64,000 nt of DNA from Calliopum simillimum (GCA_951812925.1 OX638370.1:116326897-116390896), one strand, 5' to 3'. Counted from the stretch's first letter, positions 1 through 11,729 are shown. Notes: generated from the sequence alone by a model not told the origin. Numbers and translations are program-made.

Positions 1-10
1 GAAAAAAATA

Positions 11-70
11 TCTAGCACGCGGAGGGTCGTGGATTCAAATCCTGGCGCGGCCAGTTTTTTTTTTTTTCTT
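11..70 (+). ncRNA. tRNA-like 3' fragment with poly-T at the window edge
   Basis: GGATTCAAATCC (31-42) resembles a Pol III B box, and the sequence up to GCGCGGCCAG (46-55) resembles the 3' half of a tRNA. It is followed directly by a T-rich run that could end Pol III transcription. The A-box half is not recognisable in the first 10 bases. It may be a SINE fragment or a truncated tRNA. Confidence 0.35.
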
Positions 71-99
71 TTTTTCTTTTTTAATTTTATTGAAAAAAC

Positions 100-161
100 G
101 CTTACCGCAGCATTACAAATAAGCGCTTTAAAAACTCTTTTTTGGTAAGGCTGCGGTAAGC
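100..161. repeat. Perfect 11-bp inverted repeat
   Basis: GCTTACCGCAG (100-110) is repeated inverted as CTGCGGTAAGC (151-161) with a 40-base loop. It may be part of the repeat containing the adjacent tRNA-like fragment. Nothing else is recognised up to the end of LRR gene 1. Confidence 0.5.
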
Positions 162-525
162 TTTTGCTCACTTACATCCTATGACATGCAATGTTAAAAA
201 GAAAGTATTGTACTTACGGAGCGGAAGCGCTTATTGGTGAAAAGGATGCACTTCAGAAGGGTTTTTGAATCACTTCTTTTCCCCTTGGGTATAGTTTATT
301 TTCTGCTGCTGATTATCTCTTGACTATGTTCTGATAAGCGCAAAAAAAAACTGTATTGTTGTTCGACTCGTATAAGATGTCGCATTAATCTAGATTTAAT
401 CTAGATTTGATAAAGTTTATCTAACATGCAATGATAAATATAGAAAAACAACTAACTATCCCTTGAGTTATTGCGCTAGTGTTAAATTTCAGAATACCAA
501 TCAAACTAATTTATACAAAAGTATT

Positions 526-531
526 TTTATT
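526..531 (-). terminator. Candidate polyadenylation signal of LRR gene 1
   Basis: An AATAAA hexamer on the minus strand lies about 50 bp downstream of the stop codon of LRR gene 1. Its position fits a short 3' UTR. In AT-rich sequence such hexamers also arise by chance. Confidence 0.4.
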
Positions 532-582
532 TTAAACAATATTTTTCTTTTATATAGTACATTTCAACAATATGTAGTCTCA

Positions 583-3500
583 TTAAGGCATTGGTTCATA
601 GTAGTTAATGCTCTGATAATCAGCATCATCTTCGATTGTATCCTCAACACTTGTAGTCGTACGTGCAGAAGAAGTCTGACTCCGACTTCCAGTTGGTATT
701 GATGGTGCCGGCTCATAAGGTGACATATGCGCACTTTCTTGTGGCTTTCGAATTTCTTTGACATTCGGTAAATCTTTATAAAATTGCAAATAATCGTAAG
801 ATTTCCTGAAAGAAAAGTGATAAAATAAATAGCATAAGCCCGTGATATGTGGCACCCCCAGGTGATATGGCACCCCAAGTGATATGGCACCTTTCCCAAT
901 TTCAATTCTTGCAGCTTTCTTAACGTTAAAATATGGACAAAATTTAATTCAGTTGCAAAAAGGACTTTATGGTAAATAGTTTGTTTGGCTATAGTTGCTA
1001 CAATTACTTGGGTGCGGGATATACAAAAAAAATTGGGAATGTAAACGGCTGACCTTTTTTTCGTATATTTTGAGAGGCAGCGCATATTTGATACAGGTAT
1101 ATGCTGCATATATCGTCACTTTTAGGCCAGATTCACAAATGCGAAAACTTTTGAATTTGAGCTATAGTTATTTGAAATTTTTAAGAATATTAAAATTACA
1201 TGTATATTATACTTTTTCGGTTTATTAACTTTGCATTTGCTCTTAAGCCACTTAAATCGCTTTCATACTTCTGACATAACTTTATTGAACAATTTTGTAA
1301 ACGAAAACCACATTAGTCCAAAACTACAAAATTTGCACTTTCGTGAATCTGGCCCAAGAGTGACGAAATCAAAACAAATGAAACTGAATATGATCTCGTT
1401 TTCGGATGATTATGAGATCGACTAAACTTGTTTTTACATTTCGTAGCATTTTTATTCGGTATACACCAAAAAGGTTAAATGGGACCCAATTGCTGAGGGT
1501 GATACGATTGGGGTGCCATTTTTCTCTTTTAATTATAAAAGATAATTGAGAGTACATATATGAAGCTTTTGAACTTACAGTCACTCATGAATTGAAGAAT
1601 TTTAGCAAAGTAGGACCTTCAATGATTCTTTTCAATTTTTACATTGACATAACGCCAGTATAGGTGCCAAGTAAAATCTCGCCTGAACCATCGATTTCCA
1701 AAAACTCTAAGTCGAACACTAGAAAATAACTAGCAAATTCTAACATTATCTGATAATGTGGTCCAGCAGAAAATGAAACACTCGAAGCGGAAAACACAAC
1801 CATTACAACGTATGGTTGTGCCAAAGAGAAGACTTATAAAGAAAAGATGGTTATTAGTTATGCTTCTTCCGATAAAGATTAATAAAAAACTTACTTCCAA
1901 GATAAATCTGAAGAGTGCGAGGGATGTGGAGAAGACAACGAACAAATCATTAATCCAGATGATTTAATTCAAAGCGTAATGTAATTGGGTGCCTAATCAC
2001 CCATGATATGGTGCCATGTCACCCATGGAGATTTGGCACTTTATAACATTTTTTTTTTTTTTTTTTGAAATTGAGAAGATAATATATTTTCAATAATTTT
2101 CGTTTAAGTTGTATTAGGTAGGGGAATAGTGTCGCCTGCGAGCATTGGTCTGGTGTAGGCAACTCCCGTAACTTTTGACAGAAATCAAATACGGCTGTTC
2201 TGACAAATGCTAAGCGCGTGTTATGACAGCACGAAGTTTTTGTGCATATACTGGAGCAAACAGACGCATTTGCTTTGTGCTGAGAAAAAACAAATTTTGA
2301 ATAAGTGAAAGTTAACACAAAAGTTTTTTTCAATAACTTTCTAAGTACGATAAATCGAAGTGAATCAATCGAAAATCTGAATACAATCTAAATTTATTAT
2401 TGCATATTTTCTGATTCAAAACTGAATCCAACCAAAATCTGCACATAACAGAATTTGCTAATGGCTAGTGGCTGTCAAAGTTAGTTGTGGCCACCCAATT
2501 GGGTTGAATGTGGGCACCGCACTTTTTTATTTAATGCGTGTGATTTGCTAAATATTTGTTTTCATTAAGTGTGGGTGTTAAGATGAGTGGTTGAAAGCAA
2601 CGTTAAGAAATGTTGAGAAGTTGTATAAAAAATTTAAGCGAAAATACGAAAATCACAAAGTAGTTCGGTCTTGGTTTGATTGCAGCATAAAGTGTTGACT
2701 AAACCACAAATTGTGATGATTAAAAAAAAATTTGTTGACACTTAAGTACTCACCCATAAGTGTCATCAGTTTCAGGAAGTTCCTTCTGCTTGGGTTTATT
2801 TGGTATGAGATAAACTTCCTGTGATTTACTACAATTTCGAATAATGCGTTTACTGCCGCATAACCATGTAGGACGCCAACGCAGTATGAAATATACAGAA
2901 ATGAGGCCGCAACATAGTGCAAATAACAAAATAATAACGAAGACCGTAATGACCCAAGCAACATCACCATTGCTTAGCCAAGCAGATTTTCGCGCAGGCA
3001 CAACTTTCATGTAGTATGATAGACAATTAAATGGAGAAATCTTGGGTTCATTTTTGGGTATGAGACAAAATAGATATAGCTGTGCGGTAGATAAACCCTC
3101 AACGGTTATTTCAGTTGTTGCAAACTTCTCCAGTTGACGCATTCTATAGTTTCGACTTGCCATAGATGTGGAGGGAGCTGAATTTGTAGCGTTGTTGTAG
3201 GTCGTATTATTTGGTATAAAATAAATCAAATTCAAATCTGTCATGTCACTTTTGACAACCAATGTGACGGTATTTGGTGTTTGTGTATTCTCGACTATGC
3301 TGAAATACGCATCATAATTGCGTAGGGTAATGCTGTTGTCCTTTTCTGCTGAAGAATGCGCGGAATAACGACTGCAATAAAGATTTATATATTGAACTGG
3401 ACCTAGAGTTGTTGCATCTGTTGTAATAGTTGGGTCATTTGTAGTTGTGGGGTCTGGTGTAGCCGTTGGATCTGATGTTGTTGTTGGATCGGTTGTTGTT

Positions 3501-5007
3501 GCTGGATCTGATGTTGTCGTTGGATCGGTTGTAGTCGCTAGATCTGATGTTGTCGTTGGGTCAGTTGTTGTGATTGGATCAATTGTAGTAGTTGGATCGG
3601 TTGGACGAACTGAACTTGATGTTGGGGGCGGTTTAGGTGTAGGTGGTGTATTATCTTTTGGATTTTCGTCTATGCAATCCAAGACAACATAACTCAATGG
3701 CATGTCTTTGAAACTTGGAGGTGATGTGCACTTTGGCTCAACTTTATAAGTTACTTCAGTGCTCTTAAAAGCATTTATCAGTTCATAATTATCACAGCTA
3801 CAATTCCATTTATTACCTTGCAATTCTAGCGTTAATATACCATTAATACGCGGTAAAAAATTCATATCTAAAGTTATCAGTTGATTATTGCTAAGGTCAA
3901 GGAGTTTCAATGTTTTGACCACTGGAGCAAAAGTACCCTCAGCAATATGACTAATCTTAGATTTCATTAGATATATCTCCTTAATCGCAGTCATCATTGC
4001 AAAGGTTTCCCCACGTAGTTTATCATTGAAATTGTTGTTACTTAAATCAATTTGCCATAAGTGTGTGAAGTTTGAAGCACCCTGCAACCAATTGGTAGGA
4101 TCGAAAACTGTATTACTTTGTATATGACGCAGCATTAAGCGCAGTAATGTTGCAGCAAATGGTTGCAAAAATCCAGTGCCTTCAAAAGTTGTATCACGAA
4201 GTGTCATATTGAAGACTTGTAGTTGAGTTAAGCCGTGAAATGTGCTTTCATTTAAAAATTTGACAGCGCAGTTTTCGTATATTAATGTTTCCAAAGTTGC
4301 CATTGATGGGCTGTTGAACGCACCTTCTTCAATTTTTTGTATATTCGCATTAACGACACTATCAAATTCCAAATATTCAGCGTGAAAATTTCCTGCTAAG
4401 TGTGTAGCTTTTAATGTGTTGCCACTTATAGCGTAGCCATTCAGCACGACCTTCAAAAGACCTTGACAGCTTGTCTGCATAATTGCCAATTCTATTGGTA
4501 ATGACTCCATCCAGCCGCCAAAACAATAAATATTACAATTGTCGCCATCAACAGTACTGCAGCCATCATCTAGAAATTTTAGTTCTGGTTGCTCGTATTG
4601 AAGCCTATGTGAAAGTATAAAACTAAATCTTTTAGTTATCATCCAGTTTAATATTCGGAATTTTTATTTTATCTACAGAATATAACACATTTTTTGAGTT
4701 AATTTCGAAATTATAGTTATTCAACTCACCTTATTGCTGTGTACTCATAATCTTTGGTAGTTTTGATATTGCCTGAAGCATCTGAATCTCCGGAAAAATC
4801 TGCTTTCACTAAAACCAACAGCAGCGCAAATCCTATTAACGCTATTATGAGAATAAAGCTCGTCCAACTTTGATAGAATTTTATGGTAAAAATTAATTTT
4901 TCACTTCCTTTATCTATTTCTATGAATTGTGCTTACCAATACCGATTTGGATGGTATAGCGTTCCATATTTTTTATTTTTTTCTTCATGGCTTTTAGTTT
5001 GAAACAT
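583..5007 (-). CDS. LRR transmembrane protein, cluster gene 1 (four exons)
   Basis: Unnamed cell-surface LRR protein; ligand unknown. Exons joined from splice sites: 4937-5007, 4730-4867, 2754-4604, 583-805. All phases agree and give 760 residues. The start is the ATG at 5007 because the paralogues begin at the same MFQTK/MLQTK site. Residues 1-24 are charged, and about 25-44 are hydrophobic (signal anchor or long signal peptide). The large exon carries LRRs (LWQIDLSNNNF, LKLLDLSNNQL), an LRRCT cap (NKWNCSCDNYELI), a Thr-rich stalk of DPTTT-type repeats, and an FN3-like region ending FCLIP...SPFNC. A membrane segment lies near residues 615-645, followed by the basic stop RWRPTWLCGSKR. The last exon gives a cytoplasmic tail ending NYYEPMP. 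The final intron (806-2753) is nearly ten times longer than in the paralogues. The exon model and membrane-protein nature are sequence-based; the function is not known. Confidence 0.88.
806..2753 (-). other. Expanded last intron of LRR gene 1, with degenerate inserted repeat
   Basis: The matching introns of genes 2 and 3 are 218 and 190 bp, so about 1.7 kb has been added here. GATATGGCACC-like motifs occur at 838-891 and, inverted, at 1985-2040, suggesting ends of an inserted element. Between them, near 1760-1975, one plus-strand frame reads EECEGCGEDNEQIINPDD after several stops. This is a cysteine-rich stretch that could be the tail of a decayed transposase. No intact gene is seen in the intron. 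Confidence 0.4.
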
Positions 5008-5103
5008 TTTGAAGAATATAAAATTTTTTCTCTTTATTCGATTTTCTTCTCGAGTGTACTTTTCGGTAGCGATAAATTCATGCGACTGCCGTATTACTTG
5101 CAC

Positions 5104-5221
5104 TCTGTCTAGTTTGATTTCATTAATAATTAAGGAATAAATTAAATTTACGCATATCAGAAAATGCAAGTTTATTATTTTATGGATTAATCCCAGAGAT
5201 AACGCAAGCAAAACATTTTTT
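5104..5221 (-). promoter_or_regulatory. Conserved upstream block of LRR gene 1
   Basis: This stretch is clearly similar to 11819-11940 and 20690-20810, at the same distance upstream of the start codons of genes 2 and 3. It contains AGATAA at 5197-5202 (GATA-factor consensus WGATAR). A second shared site near 5154-5160 is CTGATAT here but CTGATAAG in the paralogues. The block probably includes the promoter or 5' UTR duplicated with the gene. No TATA box or transcription start could be fixed. Confidence 0.45.
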
Positions 5222-5309
5222 TTTTTTCATGTGGACGGCTCTCCAACTCACGCGTATCGAAAAAATCTTTCAACTCTCATGTTGCATCGTTTGAAAAATG
5301 TTATATATG

Positions 5310-5720
5310 TATACAAAATAGAATTTGCCCCATGACCGAAATTCGACCATTTCGATTTGACTTTAAAAAGACCACGCAACTGTTAAATTCAGCGAACCAA
5401 CTGTCATTAGTTGCCTAGTCCTAACTTTGTCACCGTACCAAATTTCATAAAAAGCGCTGCAGACGTTTAGCCGTGATAGCGTTTTTTCCATTAAGGGGCG
5501 TAGCACTGCCTACTTAAAAACATAATGGTCATGATAACGTTCCTAATTGTGAACCCTAACTGCGTACCAAATTTCAAAAATATCGATACAGCGGTTAAGC
5601 CTTTGGAGCATTTTTTCTATTAAGGGGCGTGGCATCGCCCACTTTTAAAAGAAGAAAAATGCTACATATGCACTGATCTTACTCACAACCTTTCCGTAAA
5701 AAAAAAACTAGGCGAATATG
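5310..5720. repeat. Degenerate copy of the 129-bp-unit dispersed repeat
   Basis: Contains two decayed units with the signature phrases GGGGCGTGGCATCGCCCAC, ACCAAATTTC and AACATAATGGTCAT, as in the better copies at 7420-8030 and 26841-27720. It has no coding capacity. It lies just upstream of LRR gene 1. Confidence 0.6.
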
Positions 5721-7010
5721 ACGAGATTTAGGCATTCTTATTCGGGAAACGTCGCTGATCGCTTACTTAAAATCGAATTTTCCGTTTTTGCCTCAAGAAA
5801 AAACATATTGTATAATTTAAAGAGGATTTTGAAGAGAAAGTTTGGTGCTTTTAATAACCATATAAAAATTCATGACTAATGATTATACTTTCTTGTTATA
5901 TAATCTCAAAAATAGTTAAAAATAGCGGAAAACCTTGTATTTTGGGCATTTCTAGGTTAAGATATCTCAAAATTCTGACATTATAGAGAGATTTAATTAC
6001 CGGATTTGAATTAAGCATCACAAAGTTACTTCAAAATTACGATTCATGCTTCTTTTTATTGATTTTAGTGTATTCAAGTTAGATCCTATTGATATAACTC
6101 AGTTCAGCCAAAAAGCGGAAAATTCGATTTAAAAAAGCGCCCGAGGGAGTTTCTAAATTTTTTTTAATATGATCAGTGGAGTTCCCCGTACAAGAATATA
6201 TAAAAATTTTTCAAACGATGGAACATGGGGGTTGAACAACTTTTTCGACACCCGTGAATCATTTGCTGACTACTGCAAAGTCGGAAAGTATACATTCTCT
6301 CATAAAAGACTTGCGATCGATTTTTGGAACACTCATGCAAGATCTTTTAACTTTGCTCACCAACTATATAACTATATGGCGAATCCAATTACATTTTAAC
6401 CCTTTCGAATCGGTTGGGACAATATATCCCAAAATTTTTTGAAGAAATACATAACTCGGTTATTAACGTCACTTCAATAAATGCAATTTTTAGTAACCAC
6501 TGCTTTTTCCTATAACCACTCCGAAGACATTATATCCCAAAACTTCAAATCAAAAACATCTGTTGGGAGTATATGGTAGACCGGAAGAGACTTTGGCGGT
6601 GAAAATTTGAATTAAGAGACGGTCAAACATTTTACTTAAATTAAGTTTCTAAGATTAACCTATCACAAATATTGTGTACCCCACAGTTTTTTTTCGGGTC
6701 GAAAGGTTTAACGTCATGCATTATGTGCATTAGACCGGGTCGATTTTGTATGAAGCAAAATAAAATCAAACCGACTAAAAAGTTAGAAAGACTCTTAAAA
6801 ACGATAACTGCATATGAAAAACCAAAGGATCACTTTTGATTCTATTAAAGGCCCATTTTGGCTAAAAAACATGTTTTTTGTTCATCACTTTTTTTCATTA
6901 CAAAATGGATACCCAAGGAAGCTTTAGAAATAAAGACTATGTTCTTACAGAAATTTTGGCGCTTAAAAATTATAAAACTTTTTTAGGGATATAGATAATA
7001 TTCGCATCCA
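5721..7010. other. Gene-free AT-rich stretch with fragments of dispersed repeat
   Basis: No supportable gene. The part from about 6860 to 7010 (ATTACAAAATGGATA ... AAAGACTATGTTCTTAC ... TTTTGGCG) resembles 16240-16400, so both are probably pieces of one repeat family. The frames at 6169-6442 are short, overlap each other and have no homology I recognise. Confidence 0.4.
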
Positions 7011-7011
7011 A

Positions 7012-7396
7012 AAATCGATTTTTTACGTTTTTCAATAGCGCGGTCGGAAAAAAGATTTTTTATTCAAAAGCGAGGCATATAACGAAAAAAGTTTATATGG
7101 CAAAAAATACTTGGAATTGTTCAAGAAATACGTGTGAATTTCTTCAGAATTTTTGGAATTTTTTTTTGTATTTTTTAAAAAATTTATCAATTTTAGTTTT
7201 CAGCTGCTAAGTTCATTTTTGTCAGCAAAATGCTAGGTTTACTTTAAACCAAGGCAAATACGAAAAATTTCGGAAGATGTGAAATGGTTAGAATCCTTCA
7301 AGCGATTGGTGTGAATTTTTTCAGGATTTTTGGAATTTTTTTTTTATTAAATTTTCCCACCTCGCTATTGAAAAAAATAAAAAATTCGTTTTTTGG
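7012..7396. repeat. Imperfect foldback repeat
   Basis: TTTTTCAATAGCGCGGTCGG near 7028-7047 is matched inverted by CCACCTCGCTATTGAAAAA near 7357-7375. Inside, two similar stretches with GAATTTTTTCAGGATTTTTG-type sequence lie about 190 bp apart. No coding sequence. Probably an old non-autonomous element. Confidence 0.45.
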
Positions 7397-7419
7397 AACA
7401 AATTAATATTACTAGAGTT

Positions 7420-8035
7420 CACCTTGTGGCCATAAAATAAAGGAAAAAATTTTTATACCCTTCCTTGGCCGATAAAACACAAAAAGCTTTTAATATTCTT
7501 CCTTAGGATTCGGGCTATCTGCATCGGTGCAACAGCTAAGTTGCAATATCGTACTTTCCATTTAGAGGCGTGTAGCTCCTACTAAAGAGCAAACAGTTTT
7601 TGATATCTTTCTACATATACCAAAATTCATAAAAATCAATCATGCTATCGTGCTTTATAGTGCCAACTCTATATCTATACCAAATTTCATAAAAATCGTA
7701 TGCAGTATTTTCGCCGTGAGAGCGTTTTTTTCATTTAGGGGCGTGGCACCACCCACTGAAAAACGTAATGGTCATATTATCGTTCCTTAGTACCAACCCT
7801 ATCTTCATACCAAATTTCGTTAAAATCGATGCAGCGGTTTAGCTGTGAGAGCGTTTTTTCCATTTAGGGGAGTGGCACCGCCCACTTTATAAAAAATTTT
7901 GTCCTATGCACTGCTCCTTCTCACAACCTTTCCAACAAAAATAAAATCAAGCAAATCGGTTAGGATTTAGGTATAGAAACAGAGACCTAAACGATTTCGT
8001 TTGCCTATTTATATATAGATTTGTAGAATCTGTAA
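7420..8035. repeat. Dispersed repeat with internal ~129-bp units, copy 2
   Basis: Begins with CTTGTGGCC(AT)AAA and ends ATTTATATATAGATT, as does 26841-27720. Internal units carry GCAGCGGTTTAGCTGTGAGA, GGGGCGTGGCACC and GGTCATATTATCGTTCCTT, spaced about 129 bp (GTGAGAGCG at about 7715 and 7844). This copy has two to three units, against four in the other. The family is not identified. Confidence 0.7.
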
Positions 8036-8298
8036 TTCTCCACAAAACGACTCCAATACTTTTTATCGTACGACTCACAGTTTTCATCAAAAATCTTCTG
8101 ATATGAAAAGTAGACACAAACCTTTTGCTATAGTTTTTTCCAGTTCAAAATTTGCTGCATACCTCTAGGCTTTGATTATTGTGTGATTACGCAACAAAGA
8201 AAACAAACATCGAAGGATTTGATTGCAAATATTTAAGAGAACTTTATTTTGTAGAAATTTTTCTTAGAAGCTAAGCTTATTTATTTTCATTTACATAA

Positions 8299-8630
8299 TG
8301 CACCAGACAGACGACCGCTTAAATCTAGATTTAAGACGCAATAATGTGAAACTTTTTATTGCATGATTTTATGCATTTTTTAAAGACATATTTCATAGAT
8401 ATTGACTAAAAGAAAATTTCCCAATTCAAGGTCCAAAAATTCTAAAATAACAAAAACAAGATTAATAGTAAGCTAAGCATCAGAAAAGCTAAATAGAATG
8501 TTTTCGACCCTGAATTGTGAAATTTTCTTTTAGTCAAATATATCTTAACAAAATGTCTAAGATCATGCAATAAAAAGTTTCGCATTATTACGTCTGTAGT
8601 CTTGATTTAAGCTGTAGTCTGTCTGGGGCA
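8299..8630. mobile_element. Foldback MITE, family M1 copy 1
   Basis: Terminal inverted repeats TGCACCAGACAGAC / GTCTGTCTGGGGCA. The two halves are inverted copies over most of the element (GACTAAAAGAAAATTTC at left, its inverse GAAATTTTCTTTTAGTC at right). A second copy lies at 21145-21487. Flanking triplets are TAA and TTA, suggesting a 3-bp target duplication. It has no coding capacity. Confidence 0.8.
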
Positions 8631-8809
8631 TTACGTCAGCGTCTAAGTTATTCGTGAAATAAATTGTAGAATATATGGTGGCAGTATGACTTCAATTATA
8701 AGAAACCTATTTTATTTTACTGTGGAGTTGAAATACCAATAAAATTTACTGTAAATATAGTAGTGCGTATATTATTTTTTCTCTGTGTATGTATATATAT
8801 TAAGGCAAT

Positions 8810-9186
8810 GTTTCTACCACCCTAAGATGCCAAGAACACTTCATAAAATTGAAGCCCTCAAAAAATCATAAAATTCATTTCTACAAGGTTTCCTCAAATT
8901 GTGGAAATTGAAGAAGTTATAGCGAATCTAAAACCTCAGTACAAAATATGAAAAACGGGATGTTTTAAAAACGAAATTCGCCCACTAAAACTATGCAATA
9001 TTCTTTTTTTTAACATTTGACATTTCAAACAGTATGCAAATAAATAAAAAAAAGCACCTTGCATAGTTTTAGGGGGCGAATTTTGTTTTTCATATTTTGT
9101 ACTGAAACTTTATAGAGATGCATTTTATGATTTTTTATGGGCTTTAATTCTATAAAGTGCCCTTGGCACCTTAGGGTGTTAGAAAC
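8810..9186. mobile_element. Foldback MITE, family M2
   Basis: The ends GTTTCTACCACCCTAAGATG and the inverse of CACCTTAGGGTGTTAGAAAC pair. The pairing continues inward through GAAGCCC / GGGCTTTAATTC and the block near AAAACTATGCAATA / TTGCATAGTTTTA. A short central loop of AT-rich sequence separates the arms. It lies 180 bp from the M1 copy. No transposase. Confidence 0.7.
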
Positions 9187-9378
9187 TGAGGTAATGAGTA
9201 ACATTAGTCGAAAAAAATATTTGAGATGAATTACATATTATGTAGAGGTTGAAAAAATTTTTTTTTCCTCAAAAATCAAAACCGATAAGCTTTCAAAATG
9301 CGGGGCTTACTGCGATCTTTTTTTTTTTTTTGTATGGAGATCGATACCATTTAGTGAAGTAAATTTCTAGTACAGTTT

Positions 9379-11729
9379 TTAGAACAGTTGCTCGTAGAAG
9401 TTCATATTTTGATGCTCATTTAGTTCATCTTCACCTATAACTTCTATTATGCCCTCAACACAAGCGGTCGAACGCATAAGATATATCTGATTTTGACTTC
9501 CAGTTGGCATTGATGGTGCTGATTCGTCAGGCAATGTATGCGTACTTTCGTAGATCGTTGTTTTGTTGTCCAGCTTACTAAAAAAAAAAAAAATCAAATA
9601 TTAATAAAGCGATGGGATTAAAAAAATTAAAAATCTTATGTCTTATTGATTTAATAGTAAGTTTATAGGTTTTAAACATTTAATCTTTACGTTCCGGTAA
9701 AAATGTTCTTTGAAGCAACGCTGTTATCTGTTATTACTACGAATAATATGTATAGCAGTATACAATAACAATTACGATGAAATTCAGCTACTTACCAAAA
9801 GTCAACACCCACTTCCCCGAAATTCAGCCCTTTGCGTTTCTGTGATTTATTACCATTTCCGCACAGACAAGTCGGACGCCAACGCAGCAAAAGATAAACA
9901 GCAATTGTGCCGCAACTCAGTGCCAATATCAAACCAATAACAAGAAGCGTAATGACCCAAGCAACATCTCCCTTGCTTAACCAAGCAGATTTACGTGAAT
10001 GCTCCATTTTCGTGTAGTATGATAGACAATTAAATGGTGAAATCTTAAGTTCATCCTTGGGTATAAGACAAAATAAATATAGCTGTGCAGAAAGTAAGCC
10101 CTCAACAGTTATTTCAGTTCTTGCAAACGTTTCAAGTTGACGCATTCTGTAGTTTCGACTTGCTATAGACGTAGGTGGAGCTGAATTTGTAGCGTTGATA
10201 TAGGTCGTACTATTTGGTATAAAATAAATCAAATTCATATCTGTCATGTCACTTTTGACAACCAATGTGACGGTATTTGGTATTTGTGGATTCTCGTATA
10301 TGCTAAAATAAGCATCATAATTGCGTATTGCAATACTGGTGTCTTCTTCTGATGAAGAACGATCGTAAAAACGGCTGCAGTAAAGATTTATATGGATATC
10401 AGAATCGAAGCAATCCAACGCAACATAACTGAATGACATGCCTGTGATATTATTTGGTGTTTCACACTTTGGCTCACTCTGATAAGTTATTTTTGTGTTT
10501 TTGAAATCATTTAAAAGTTGATAATTATCGCAGCTGCAATCCCAATGATTATCTTGTAACTCCAGTGTTAATGTGCCATCAATTTGCGGCAAAAATTTCA
10601 GATCTAAAGTTATCAGTAGATTATTGCTGAGATCAAGGAGTTTCAATGTTTTCGCCACAGCATCAAAAGTACCCTTAGCAATATAACTGAGCTGAGATTT
10701 CATCAAATATATGTCTCTGATTTTGCTCATCCCTGCGAATGTTTCTGCACGTAGTGTATCATTGAAATTGTTGTTACTTAAATCAAGTTGCCATAAATTT
10801 CTGAATTGTGAACCCTGTAACCAATTGGTCGGATCGTGAACTGTGTTGCTGTCTGCTTGCCGCAACATAAGGCGAAACAGTGATGAAGCAAATGGTTGCA
10901 AAAATCCAGTGCCATTGAAATCTGTATCACGGTGTGTCATATTGAAGACTTGTAGTTGACTTAAACCACGAAATGTGCTTTCATTAAAAGACTTGACCAC
11001 AGAGTCTTCAAATATTAATGTTCCCAAAGTTGACATTGATGGGGTATTGAATGCTTCATCTTCAATTTCATACATGCCATTACTATAAAATTTTAAATAT
11101 TCAACGCTGAAATTTCCTCTTAAGTTTTCAGCTTTTAACATGTCATCACCTGCGGTATAACCATTAATTGCGACTTTTAAATAACCTTCACAGGATTCCT
11201 GAAGTGTTGCAAGATCTTCTGGTATATCCACCAAAAAACCAGCAAAACATAAGATATTACAATTATCAGCTTCAACGATTTTGCATCCGTAGTACGCCCG
11301 TGAATTTGATCTTTTTGAACGATATTCAGACCTTTACAAAGGGAAATAATTTAGTAATAAGGTTTATATTACCTTGGACTGGTTACTCAAAGGAATACTA
11401 CCCAAAGTTTAAAGAGTTCATTGAAAAAAAGCTTACCTTAATTCTCTGTTTGCACTTTCTATTGTAGTTGTCCCTGTTAAGTGTGTGATTTTAGCATTGG
11501 TTGAAAAATCTATAATCACCAGTGCCCATAATAGCGCTAGTCCAATTAGCGCTGCTTTTATAATGAATCTCATCAGACTTTAATAACATTTTATTACAAA
11601 AATCAATTTCTCAATTCCTTAATCTATTTCAGTGAATTATGCTTACCGAGAGCGTTGTGAATCGTATAGCATTTTATAGTTTTTATTTTTTTTTTCACGT
11701 AGCGGATTTAAAGTTTTAGTCTGTAACAT
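9379..11729 (-). CDS. LRR transmembrane protein, cluster gene 2 (four exons, no Thr stalk)
   Basis: Close paralogue of genes 1 and 3. Exons 11647-11729, 11437-11577, 9796-11331 and 9379-9577 join in frame to 652 residues. The N-terminus (MLQTKTLNPLREKKNKNYKM) is basic, followed by a hydrophobic segment at about residues 31-50. The ectodomain has LRRs (NLWQLDLSNNNF, LKLLDLSNNLL) and an LRRCT cap (NHWDCSCDNYQLL). The Thr/Pro stalk of the other two copies is missing: the cap runs directly (YVALDCFDSDIHINLYC) into the FN3-like region. The C-terminal membrane segment (GDVAWVITLLVIGLILAL) is followed by LLRWRPTCLCGNGNK, then a short tail ending NMNFYEQLF. The large exon ends in KGLNFGEVGVDF, unlike the VYLIP sequence of genes 1 and 3, so the juxtamembrane tail has diverged. 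Confidence 0.88.

Noticed and set aside
1758..1990. Cys-rich plus-strand stretch EECEGCGEDNEQ as part of a host zinc-finger gene
   Set aside because: Stops interrupt the frame upstream, it lies in an intron of an opposite-strand gene, and it sits between inverted repeat motifs, so a decayed transposon is more likely.
3447..3692. Plus-strand frame of 81 codons rich in Val/Gly/Ser
   Set aside because: It is the antisense of the Thr-rich stalk repeat in LRR gene 1; repetition keeps it open.
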